From assembly GCA_017628675.1 (NCBI GenBank), contig JAGBYS010000205.1:1-9524 (forward strand): DNA of 9,524 nt, read 5' to 3'. The DNA comes from Tidjanibacter sp. (lineage in GTDB: Bacteria; Bacteroidota; Bacteroidia; Bacteroidales; Rikenellaceae). Of the stretch, positions 1-5,465 are shown one piece after another. A program made the position numbers and the translations under genes. Below the pieces are notes generated by a model. That model searched no databases, had not been told where the DNA came from, and worked only from the letters and a program-made list of their open reading frames with translations. How positions within the stretch are numbered: position 1 is the first letter of the stretch; each line of letters begins with the position of its first letter.

Positions 1-8
1 ACTGCGAT

Positions 9-52
9 AAATCCCCTCCTCATTTGCGATGAGCAAACTGCGGAGGGGATTT
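9..52 (+). terminator. Terminator-like hairpin, copy A of a repeated structured element
   Basis: An 11-bp outer stem (9-19 with 42-52, AAATCCCCTCC against GGAGGGGATTT) encloses a second helix in which TTTGC (23-27) pairs with GCAAA (33-37) around the loop GATGA (28-32). CA 21-22 can also pair with TG 39-40. The 3' arm runs into TTTTCTT, so it could end a plus-strand transcript entering from the left. Because the 5' arm starts with A residues it may also work leftwards. Core 18-43 recurs at 5230-5255 with one difference. Structure was read by eye; terminator activity is inferred. Confidence 0.6.
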
Positions 53-158
53 TCTTGTGCGCCTTGCATCCATCTCGTTATTTGCATTTTTTAACTTTCA
101 AGGGAAAGCGGTTGACAGAACCACCCTCACTCGTTGCGCCCGTTGGCGCCTCGCTCCT
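53..158. other. Intergenic spacer without a convincing gene
   Basis: This stretch separates the repeat hairpin (9-52) from the second repeat segment (159-196). I see no credible coding frame; the short open frames here resemble no protein I know. A small hairpin, GCGCC (136-140) with GGCGC (145-149) and loop CGTT, is the only clear structure. In the other copy of the composite element the two parts lie next to each other, so these bases look like an insertion or divergent filler. Confidence 0.5.
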
Positions 159-196
159 TCGTTTGGCACAAAAATCCCTCAGTTCTCTGCATTTTT
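159..196. repeat. Intergenic repeat segment, copy A
   Basis: This 38-nt segment begins TCGTTTGGCACAAAA and matches 5266-5303 at 34 of 38 positions without gaps. It continues through a CCCTC and CTCTGC block into a T-run. It does not lie in a recognisable gene. Both copies are downstream of the structured hairpin repeat and upstream of short tandem arrays, which suggests one composite intergenic element. Function is unknown. Confidence 0.7.
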
Positions 197-218
197 TTGG
201 TCAAATTGTCGTCTGAAC

Positions 219-257
219 AAAAAAAGTTCACGGGTATCAAAAACGATACCCGTGAAC
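219..257 (-). terminator. Rho-independent terminator of the aldehyde dehydrogenase gene
   Basis: GTTCACGGGTATC (226-238) and GATACCCGTGAAC (245-257) form a perfect 13-bp stem with a 6-nt loop. On the minus strand the stem is followed directly by seven T residues (A-run 219-225 on the plus strand). The hairpin begins 43 nt after the stop codon of the minus-strand aldehyde dehydrogenase. There is no T-run on the plus-strand side, so it should act on leftward transcription. Confidence 0.9.
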
Positions 258-264
258 TAAAAAA

Positions 265-300
265 TCATTACTCACTTCTCATTACTCACTCCTCATTCTC
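265..300. repeat. Short tandem array with a 14-nt unit
   Basis: Two units, TCATTACTCACTTC (265-278) and TCATTACTCACTCC (279-292), are followed by a partial third, TCATTCTC (293-300). The array starts exactly at the aldehyde dehydrogenase stop codon and ends before its terminator, so it lies in the 3' untranslated part of that transcript. Its placement beside the composite repeat matches the 7-nt and 9-nt arrays at 5306-5378. Confidence 0.75.
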
Positions 301-1673
301 TAAAGTATTTTCTTGATGAAGGGAAAGAGTTTGTAGGGCATATAGCGCAGTGGTAGGTCGATGAGTGTGGTTGTGCTCACCACGGTGCGCTGGTGCGAAA
401 AGGCAAGAAAGCTCTCCTTGCCGTGGTAGCGACCCATACCCGAGTGACCCACGCCGCCAAAGGGGGCGTTCTGATTGGCTATGTGCATAATCGTGTCGTT
501 CAGGCAGGCACCACCCGAGAGCGTATGGCGCAGAAGGCGTCTGCCCTCCCTTGTGGGGCCGAAGTAGTAGAGTGCCAGGGGGTGGGGGCGTGAGGTTACA
601 AACTCCTGAACCTCTTCACTCCTCTCAAAGGTGAGCACGGGAAGCACGGGGCCGAAAATCTCCTCCTGCATAACGGGCTCCTCGGGGCTTGTAACCTCCA
701 GGAGTGTGGGCTCAATGTAGCGCTCCTCGGGCTTTACTCCTCCGCCAACGAGCACCTTGCCATTTGTGAGGTAGCCACTCACACGCTCCAAGGCCTTCTG
801 GCTGACCATTCGGCCATAGTGTGCGCTCTGGCTTATATCCTTGCCGTGCAACATCTCCAGAGCCTGGCGGTACTCGGCCACGAACTCCTCCTTGAGCGAG
901 GAGTGAATCAGGAGGTAGTCGGGTGCGATGCAGGTCTGGCCCGCATTGAGGCTCTTGCCCCAGGCTATGCGCCTTGCCGCAATCCTCACATCGGCACCCT
1001 CGGCCACAATCACAGGGCTCTTGCCACCGAGCTCCAGCACTACGGGTGTGAGATTCTTGGCGGCGGCCTCCATAACCTTGCTACCGAGCGAGGGCGAGCC
1101 CGTGAAGAATATCAGGTCGAAGTGCTGCTCCAGCAGAGCGGTATTCACATCGCGATGGCCGTCAATGGCCATTATGTACCTCTCGTCGAAGGTGCCGCCA
1201 ATCATCTGCACCAACACCTGCGACACGCTGGGTACATAGGGCGAGGTCTTCAGCACTGCGGTGCAGCCTGCCGCAATGGCACCCACCAGGGGGTTGAGAA
1301 GCAGCTGCACGGGGTAGTTCCACGGAGCGATGATGAGCGCAGTGCCGAGCGGCTGGGTGTGGAGTCGGGTCGTGGAGGGGAACATCTTAAGGGGCGAGCG
1401 TAGCCTTCGGGGGCGCATCCAACGACCCAGATGGCGTATCTGGTCGCGAATCTCGCCACGCACAATGCTCAGCTCGGTCATTATGGCCTCCTCGTAGGAC
1501 TTGTGAAGATCCTTCCAAAGAGCCTCGCAGAGTGGTTTCTCCCAATCTCGGAGGGCCTCCTCCAGACGCCTTAGTTGCTCTATGCGAAACCTCTTGGAGA
1601 GGGTCGCTCCCGAGCGAAAATACTCCTTTTGTGCCTCCACTTTGGCACCCAAAAACTCCGTCAGTTGATTCAT
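300..1673 (-). CDS. Aldehyde dehydrogenase, class 3-like (NAD(P)+-dependent)
   Basis: Oxidises an aldehyde to the carboxylic acid with NAD(P)+; the physiological substrate cannot be read from the sequence. The 457-residue length and missing N-terminal extension fit class 3 (ALDH3/AlkH-like) rather than the roughly 490-500 residue classes. Visible motifs are PWNYP (117-121, N119 in the oxyanion hole), FTGS (190-193), ELGGKSP (214-220, general base E214), GQTC (245-248, nucleophile C248), EEIFGPVLP (337-345) and the class 3 C-terminal block FGGVGHSGMGRYHGKE (405-420). The usual cofactor-site K-P-S/A-E is K-T-S-P here (142-145), so the acidic residue that favours NAD+ is absent. The tail (437-457) is basic and hydrophobic. 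It lies 77 nt downstream of the ROK kinase and lacks a recognisable promoter of its own, so it is probably co-transcribed. The ATG at 1673 fits the family N-terminus. Confidence 0.95.
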   Translation of the reverse strand: MNQLTEFLGAKVEAQKEYFRSGATLSKRFRIEQLRRLEEALRDWEKPLCEALWKDLHKSYEEAIMTELSIVRGEIRDQIRHLGRWMRPRRLRSPLKMFPSTTRLHTQPLGTALIIAPWNYPVQLLLNPLVGAIAAGCTAVLKTSPYVPSVSQVLVQMIGGTFDERYIMAIDGHRDVNTALLEQHFDLIFFTGSPSLGSKVMEAAAKNLTPVVLELGGKSPVIVAEGADVRIAARRIAWGKSLNAGQTCIAPDYLLIHSSLKEEFVAEYRQALEMLHGKDISQSAHYGRMVSQKALERVSGYLTNGKVLVGGGVKPEERYIEPTLLEVTSPEEPVMQEEIFGPVLPVLTFERSEEVQEFVTSRPHPLALYYFGPTREGRRLLRHTLSGGACLNDTIMHIANQNAPFGGVGHSGMGRYHGKESFLAFSHQRTVVSTTTLIDLPLRYMPYKLFPFIKKIL

Positions 1674-1689
1674 ATTCGTTGTGATATGT

Positions 1690-1725
1690 CAAGGGACCGA
1701 TTAAATAATTTTAGTCGGTCCCTTG
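1690..1725 (-). promoter_or_regulatory. Intercistronic hairpin between ROK kinase and aldehyde dehydrogenase
   Basis: CAAGGGACCGA (1690-1700) pairs perfectly with TCGGTCCCTTG (1715-1725). The helix can extend inward by TTAAA against TTTAG with one wobble pair, giving about 16 bp with a 4-nt loop. On the minus strand it ends 16 nt before the aldehyde dehydrogenase ATG. Neither side has a T-run, so it is not a typical intrinsic terminator. It may be a partial terminator, an mRNA processing or stability element, or a control on downstream translation. The structure is seen; the role is inferred. Confidence 0.65.
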
Positions 1726-1750
1726 GGTTTCTATACTCTTGAAAGAGGCT

Positions 1751-2794
1751 CTACTTTTTCAGAGCGGCGATGGCGTTCAGCGCGAGGGCCGAGGCACCGA
1801 GGATGGCAGCGTCCTCGCCGAGCTTGGAGAACATCACCTTGGTGTCCTTCATAGCTGCCAACATATACTTGTCCAAGTATTTCTTCAGAGGATTCATCAG
1901 CAGATCGCCGGCCTTGGTGGGACCACCAAAGAGGAATACCGCCTCGGGGCAGGTTACAGCCGTAGCGGTGGCCACGCCGAGTGCCAGATAGTGACCGGTG
2001 ATATCCCAAACCTCCAGTGCGAGTTTGTCGCCTGCGGCAGCAGCAATGCTCACATCCTTGGCGGTGAGCTTGTCGCGCTCAATCTTACGCAGCGAGCTGG
2101 GAGTGCCGGTGTTGTCAATCAGGTTGAGGGCTGTGCGGCGGATACCGGTAGCCGAGGCGTAGGCCTCCAAGCAGCCGTTGTTGCCGCAGCCGCAGTTGCG
2201 ACCACCGGGCTCAACGATGATGTGGCCGAGCTCGCCGGCAAAACTGTTGTGACCATAGACGATGTCGCCGTTGCTCACAAAACCGCTACCCAGACCTGTG
2301 CCGAGGGTGATCTCCACGAGGTCTTTGCGCTTGAGGGTTTTACCACCACCATAGTAGAGCTCACCGAGTGCGGCGGCATTTGCATCGTTGGTCATAGCCA
2401 CAGCCTTGATTGCAGGGAAGCGCTTCTTGAGAAGCTTCACCACCTCGCAGCGATTCTGTTTCTCAAACTCACCCATCACCTCCTTGGAGGGTTTGTTGCG
2501 ATCTTTCCAGGTGAGGTTTGCGGCATTGATGATGGCGCCCTTGTAGTAGTTGGCGTTGGGAGCACCGATGCCGATACCCTCCACTTTGCACTCCTCGGGA
2601 GCGGCCGCCAGGAGCCTCTCGATGGCTCCGTAGAGCAGATCCATATACTCGTCGAAGAAGACGGGACCATCCTCATTGGTGGCGCGCTGGGTGTGGAACT
2701 CGGTGCGAGCGATGCAGTTGCCCTCGCGGTCGATAAGGCCAAGGACGGTGTTGGTGCCGCCCACATCAATACCAATGGTAAGCTGTTTTTTCAT
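1751..2794 (-). CDS. ROK-family sugar kinase (probable glucokinase or hexokinase)
   Basis: Transfers the ATP gamma-phosphate to a hexose, probably glucose or an amino sugar, in the cytoplasm. RokA of Bacteroides fragilis is a known relative that phosphorylates glucose and N-acetylglucosamine; exact specificity here is not resolvable. The 347-residue protein has the phosphate-1 loop DVGGTNT (10-16), catalytic D137 in NDANAAALGE (136-145), the phosphate-2 loop TLGTGLGSG (163-171), GELGH (187-191) and the ROK zinc motif with H191, C201, C203 and C208 (CGCGNNGCLE, 201-210). An adenosine-site block, FLFGGP, lies at 287-292. There is no N-terminal helix-turn-helix, so this is a kinase rather than a ROK repressor. 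It begins with ATG at 2794 straight before MKKQLTIGID. A good Bacteroidota promoter lies upstream, and the aldehyde dehydrogenase follows on the same strand after a hairpin. Confidence 0.95.
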   Translation of the reverse strand: MKKQLTIGIDVGGTNTVLGLIDREGNCIARTEFHTQRATNEDGPVFFDEYMDLLYGAIERLLAAAPEECKVEGIGIGAPNANYYKGAIINAANLTWKDRNKPSKEVMGEFEKQNRCEVVKLLKKRFPAIKAVAMTNDANAAALGELYYGGGKTLKRKDLVEITLGTGLGSGFVSNGDIVYGHNSFAGELGHIIVEPGGRNCGCGNNGCLEAYASATGIRRTALNLIDNTGTPSSLRKIERDKLTAKDVSIAAAAGDKLALEVWDITGHYLALGVATATAVTCPEAVFLFGGPTKAGDLLMNPLKKYLDKYMLAAMKDTKVMFSKLGEDAAILGASALALNAIAALKK

Positions 2795-2843
2795 AGTCTT
2801 GAACTCTCTATTTTGTTGGTTAATAAATAAATTTCTCTGGTGG

Positions 2844-2858
2844 TCGGAAAAATTCCGA
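2844..2858. promoter_or_regulatory. Small inverted repeat near the ROK transcription start
   Basis: TCGGAA (2844-2849) and TTCCGA (2853-2858) are perfect 6-bp arms around AAA. The repeat lies 3 nt downstream of the predicted minus-strand -7 element, so it should overlap the transcription start of the ROK unit. It could be an operator or a 5' mRNA hairpin; short inverted repeats also arise by chance. Confidence 0.35.
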
Positions 2859-2861
2859 TTT

Positions 2862-2892
2862 CAAAAATACCTATTTTTCGTGAAATCACAAA
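2862..2892 (-). promoter_or_regulatory. Predicted primary-sigma promoter of the ROK kinase unit
   Basis: On the minus strand TTTG (2892-2889) is followed after exactly 19 nt by TATTTTTG (2869-2862). This matches the Bacteroidota primary-sigma consensus (-33 TTTG, -7 TAnnTTTG) at every fixed base. The transcription start should fall near 2855, giving an untranslated leader of about 60 nt before the ATG at 2794. It interleaves with the plus-strand promoter at 2877-2909. Confidence 0.75.
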
Positions 2893-2909
2893 GTAAAAAT
2901 GTATATTTG
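2877..2909 (+). promoter_or_regulatory. Predicted primary-sigma promoter of the polyprenyl synthase unit
   Basis: TATATTTG (2902-2909) fits the -7 consensus TAnnTTTG at every fixed base, and TTCG (2877-2880) matches the -33 TTTG at three of four bases with a 21-nt spacer. Transcription should start near 2915, leaving a leader of about 20 nt before the ATG at 2937. This supports that start over in-frame upstream ATG codons, which would lie upstream of the promoter. Confidence 0.7.
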
Positions 2910-2936
2910 CACAAAATTGATACCACTTATATTGAT

Positions 2937-3911
2937 ATGTACTCGCTCTCGGAACTCCAGAAAGCTGTGGCCGACTATATGAACGGCCTCGATGTGGATG
3001 GCTCGCCACACACCCTCTATGAGCCCATCATCTACTCCCTCTCGGCAGGGGGCAAGCGCCTTAGGCCTATGCTGACGGTCCTCTCGTGCAACATTTTCTC
3101 GGACAATGCCCTTGCGGCTCTGCCCGCCGCTGCGGCTCTGGAGGTGTTCCACACCTTCACACTTCTGCACGACGATGTGATGGACAACGCTACTGTGCGC
3201 CGTGGTAAGCCCTCGGTCTTTGGAAAGTGGGGCACCAATGCTGCGCTCCTCTCGGGCGATGCGATGATGATCTACTCCTATAAGCTCCTGCAGCAGACCC
3301 CCGTGGAGTATCTGCCCGCCGTGCTGGGCTGCTTCAACTATACGGCAATGACCGTTTGTGAGGGCCAGCAGGTCGATATGGAGTTCGAGAGGCGCTCGGA
3401 TGTGACGATGGAGGAGTATATGTCGATGATCGATAAGAAGACTGCCGCTCTGCTGGCGGGTGCTACGATGATTGGTGCCATCCAGGGCGGAGCCGACACC
3501 CTGAGCCGTCAGCACCTGTTCGCCTTCGCAACCGAGCTCGGTCTGGCCTTCCAGTTGCAGGACGACCTGCTGGATGCCTACGGCACCGAGGCGCAACTCG
3601 GCAAGCCCATTGGCGGCGACATTATGGAGGGCAAGAAGAGTTTCCTTATGCTCACAGCCTTCGATAGGGCCGATGTGGCCACTCGCAAGAGCCTTCAGGG
3701 GCTGCTCGACGACAAACAGATGAGCTCCGAGGAGAAGATTTCTCGTGTGCTGGATATCTACAACCGATTGGGCGTCAGGGAGATTGCCGAGCGAGAGATC
3801 ACGCTCCACTTCTCCAACGCAATGTCGGCTCTGGATAGCCTTGAGGTTGAGCGCGAGAGGGTAGAGCCCCTCAGGGAGTTGGCGCAGAGCCTTCTGGGAC
3901 GAAAGAACTAA
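2937..3911 (+). CDS. Trans-type polyprenyl diphosphate synthase
   Basis: Condenses isopentenyl diphosphate with allylic diphosphates to build the linear prenyl chains used for quinones and lipid carriers; cytoplasmic. The 324-residue protein has the first aspartate-rich motif LHDDVMD (77-83) followed by R88-R89, and the second QDDLLD (208-213). GGKRLRP (38-44) supplies diphosphate contacts, and GKPIGGDIMEGKKS (222-235) follows the second motif. The first motif is DDxxD without the two-residue insertion of typical bacterial farnesyl synthases. The residue five before it is F74, where E. coli octaprenyl synthase IspB has alanine; this bulkier residue suggests a shorter product such as C15-C20. 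The frame stays open upstream, but the predicted promoter and the family N-terminus favour the ATG at 2937. The U32 gene starts 23 nt after the stop, so the two are probably an operon. Confidence 0.95.
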   Translation: MYSLSELQKAVADYMNGLDVDGSPHTLYEPIIYSLSAGGKRLRPMLTVLSCNIFSDNALAALPAAAALEVFHTFTLLHDDVMDNATVRRGKPSVFGKWGTNAALLSGDAMMIYSYKLLQQTPVEYLPAVLGCFNYTAMTVCEGQQVDMEFERRSDVTMEEYMSMIDKKTAALLAGATMIGAIQGGADTLSRQHLFAFATELGLAFQLQDDLLDAYGTEAQLGKPIGGDIMEGKKSFLMLTAFDRADVATRKSLQGLLDDKQMSSEEKISRVLDIYNRLGVREIAEREITLHFSNAMSALDSLEVERERVEPLRELAQSLLGRKN

Positions 3912-3934
3912 GTTGAAAAAGAGTATTTTTGATT

Positions 3935-5179
3935 ATGGGAATCAAACGATCCGACATAGAGATTATGGCCCCTTGTGGCTGCTATGAGGCGCTCCACGCC
4001 GCCATTGCGGCGGGTGCCGACTCGGTATACTTTGGCGTCGGGCAGCTCAATATGCGCTCCGCCTCGGCCGCCAACTTCACCCTCGACGATCTGGCAAAGA
4101 TTGTGGCCATTGCCCACGAGCACGGCAAGAAGGCCTACCTTACCGTCAATACGGTTGTCTATGAGGACGAAATCGATACCCTCCACGCCCTGCTCGATAG
4201 GGCCGCCGAGGAGAGGGTCGATGCCGTCATCGTGAGCGACCAGGCCGCCATCCTCTACGCCCGCTCCAAGGGCCTCGAGGTGCACATCTCCACTCAGCTC
4301 TCCATCTCCAATAGCGAGACCGTGAGGTTCTACTCCCAGTGGGCCGACACGGTGGTGCTCGCTCGAGAGCTCTCCATTGAGCAAGTGAGGGGTGTATATG
4401 ACAAGATTGAGCGTGAGAACATCTGCGGCCCCGCAGGTGAGAAGGTCAAAATAGAGATGTTTGCCCACGGTGCGCTCTGTATGAGCGTCAGCGGCAAGTG
4501 TTACCTCTCGCTCCACGCCACAGGCTGCTCGGCCAACCGAGGTGCGTGTCGTCAGATTTGCCGCCACGCCTACAAACTTGTGGATAGGGATACGGGCGAG
4601 GAACTCAACGCCGAGGGCACCTATCTGCTCTCACCCAAGGACCTCTGCACCATCGACTTCCTGGATAGGTTTGTGGATGCAGGCGTGAGGGTGCTCAAGA
4701 TTGAGGGTCGTGCACGCCCTGCCGAGTATGTCAAGAGGGTTGTGGAGTGCTACGATAGGGCTCTGAGGGCCATCGAGCACGGCTCCTACACCCCCGAGCG
4801 TGTGGCCAAATGGAAGGAGGAGCTCTCCACTGTCTTCAATCGTGGATTCTGGGGTGGCTACTATCTCAATCAGCCCGTTGTTGAGCTGAGTCAGAACTAC
4901 GGCTCCTCGGCCACGGTCAAGAAGGTCTATGTGGGTCGTGTGACCAATGTATTCAAGAAGGCCAAGGTGGCCGAGATACTCATTGAGGCATCGCCTCTGG
5001 AGCAGGGCACCAAGGTGCTCATCTCAGGTGAAACTACGGGTGCTGTGGAGTTCAAGCCCGAGCAGATATGGGTCGACGAGAAACCCGTCGAGGTGGCACT
5101 TCAGGGCCGCAAGTGTTCCGTGAAGTTACCCCAGCAGGTACATCGGGGTGACAGGCTCTATAAATACCTCCCCCAGTAA
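3935..5179 (+). CDS. U32-family protein, probable RNA hydroxylase (TrhP/RlhA-like)
   Basis: U32 proteins were named as collagenase-like peptidases, but characterised bacterial members TrhP and RlhA are prephenate-dependent, iron-sulfur-linked enzymes that hydroxylate tRNA U34 or 23S rRNA. The 414-residue length fits TrhP better than the longer RlhA. The family signature E-x-F-x2-G-A-L-C-x4-G-x-C is present at 174-189 (EMFAHGALCMSVSGKC). Likely cluster ligands are C182 and C189 with C205 and C209 (RGACRQIC, 202-209); C198 and C238 are further candidates. The block YLLSPKDLCTIDFLDR (230-245) and KIEGRARPAEYV (255-266) are typical of the TrhP group. A C-terminal beta-rich domain covers about 325-414. 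I chose the ATG at 3935; an in-frame TTG six bases earlier is less likely. The substrate, tRNA or rRNA, is not proven. Confidence 0.93.
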   Translation: MGIKRSDIEIMAPCGCYEALHAAIAAGADSVYFGVGQLNMRSASAANFTLDDLAKIVAIAHEHGKKAYLTVNTVVYEDEIDTLHALLDRAAEERVDAVIVSDQAAILYARSKGLEVHISTQLSISNSETVRFYSQWADTVVLARELSIEQVRGVYDKIERENICGPAGEKVKIEMFAHGALCMSVSGKCYLSLHATGCSANRGACRQICRHAYKLVDRDTGEELNAEGTYLLSPKDLCTIDFLDRFVDAGVRVLKIEGRARPAEYVKRVVECYDRALRAIEHGSYTPERVAKWKEELSTVFNRGFWGGYYLNQPVVELSQNYGSSATVKKVYVGRVTNVFKKAKVAEILIEASPLEQGTKVLISGETTGAVEFKPEQIWVDEKPVEVALQGRKCSVKLPQQVHRGDRLYKYLPQ

Positions 5180-5191
5180 AAAAACGCATAT

Positions 5192-5213
5192 AGCGGGTGA
5201 ATTTTGCACCGCT
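5192..5213 (+). other. Weak hairpin after the U32 gene
   Basis: AGCGG (5192-5196) can pair with CCGCT (5209-5213), with TG and CA pairing inside across one bulged G. It lies 12 nt after the U32 stop codon but has no T-run after it. It may protect the 3' end or do nothing. Confidence 0.3.
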
Positions 5214-5220
5214 CTTCGAT

Positions 5221-5263
5221 AGGCGAGTTCCTCATTTGCGATAAGCAAACTGCGGACTCGCCT
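5221..5263 (+). repeat. Structured intergenic repeat, copy B
   Basis: AGGCGAGT (5221-5228) pairs with ACTCGCCT (5256-5263), and CC (5230-5231) with GG (5254-5255) across one bulged T. Inside, TTTGC (5235-5239) pairs with GCAAA (5245-5249) around the loop GATAA. The 26-nt core 5230-5255 matches 18-43 except for one G-to-A change in the loop, while the outer stem has a different sequence yet still pairs. Unlike copy A, it is followed by CTCG rather than a T-run, so it is a poor terminator. It lies 41 nt after the U32 stop codon. Confidence 0.7.
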
Positions 5264-5265
5264 TC

Positions 5266-5303
5266 TCGTTTGGCACAAAATTCCCTCCGCTCTCTGCGTT
5301 TTT
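5266..5303. repeat. Intergenic repeat segment, copy B
   Basis: This is the second copy of the 38-nt segment at 159-196, with 34 of 38 positions identical. Here it starts 2 nt after the structured hairpin repeat and runs straight into the 7-nt tandem array. That compact order (hairpin, segment, arrays) may be the intact arrangement. Confidence 0.7.
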
Positions 5304-5305
5304 GC

Positions 5306-5333
5306 GTCTAAAGTCTAAGGTCTAAAGTCTAAC
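5306..5333. repeat. Tandem array of four 7-nt units
   Basis: Four consecutive units read GTCTAAA, GTCTAAG, GTCTAAA and GTCTAAC, an A-B-A-C pattern in which only the last base changes. The array follows directly on the repeat segment and precedes a similar array of 9-nt units. It could come from slippage or be a recurrent intergenic element; function unknown. Confidence 0.85.
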
Positions 5334-5342
5334 CGACCTCAA

Positions 5343-5378
5343 TCTTATAAGTCTTATGGGTCTTATAAGTCTTATAGG
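5343..5378. repeat. Tandem array of four 9-nt units
   Basis: The units are TCTTATAAG, TCTTATGGG, TCTTATAAG and TCTTATAGG, again an A-B-A-C pattern with changes near the unit end. The array starts 9 nt after the 7-nt array. The first and third units contain the palindrome CTTATAAG. The 50 nt between this array and the terminator hold nothing I recognise. Confidence 0.85.
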
Positions 5379-5428
5379 CCCTATTTATTCCTGTGACTTG
5401 CTATGGAACACTCAACTTTCAACTTAGC

Positions 5429-5464
5429 AAAAACCCCGACCTCTCGAGTGAGGTCGGGGTTTTT
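5429..5464. terminator. Bidirectional Rho-independent terminator between convergent units
   Basis: AAAAACCCCGACCTC (5429-5443) and GAGGTCGGGGTTTTT (5450-5464) form a perfect 15-bp stem with a 6-nt loop. The A-run on one side and T-run on the other give a U-tract in both directions. It lies 1 nt after the stop codon of the DUF5723 gene on the minus strand and about 250 nt after the U32 stop on the plus strand, so it serves both units. Confidence 0.93.
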
Positions 5465-5465
5465 G

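Noticed and set aside
1..299. tRNA or other known RNA gene in the left intergenic region
   Set aside because: No cloverleaf or known riboswitch pattern was found; only the repeat hairpin and the terminator are clear.
1739..2830. Long plus-strand open frame (363 codons) across the ROK kinase
   Set aside because: It is antisense to a gene with complete ROK motifs and its product resembles no family; GC-rich third positions create such frames.
2676..2936. N-terminal extension of the prenyl synthase frame
   Set aside because: The extra 87 residues overlap the ROK gene and both promoters and do not resemble the family; the ATG at 2937 fits better.
2886..3809. Minus-strand open frame of 307 codons across the prenyl synthase
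   Set aside because: It is antisense to a gene with both aspartate-rich motifs; the product is histidine and leucine rich without recognisable domains.
5306..5378. CRISPR array
   Set aside because: The units are 7 and 9 nt, contiguous and without spacers, and no cas genes are present.
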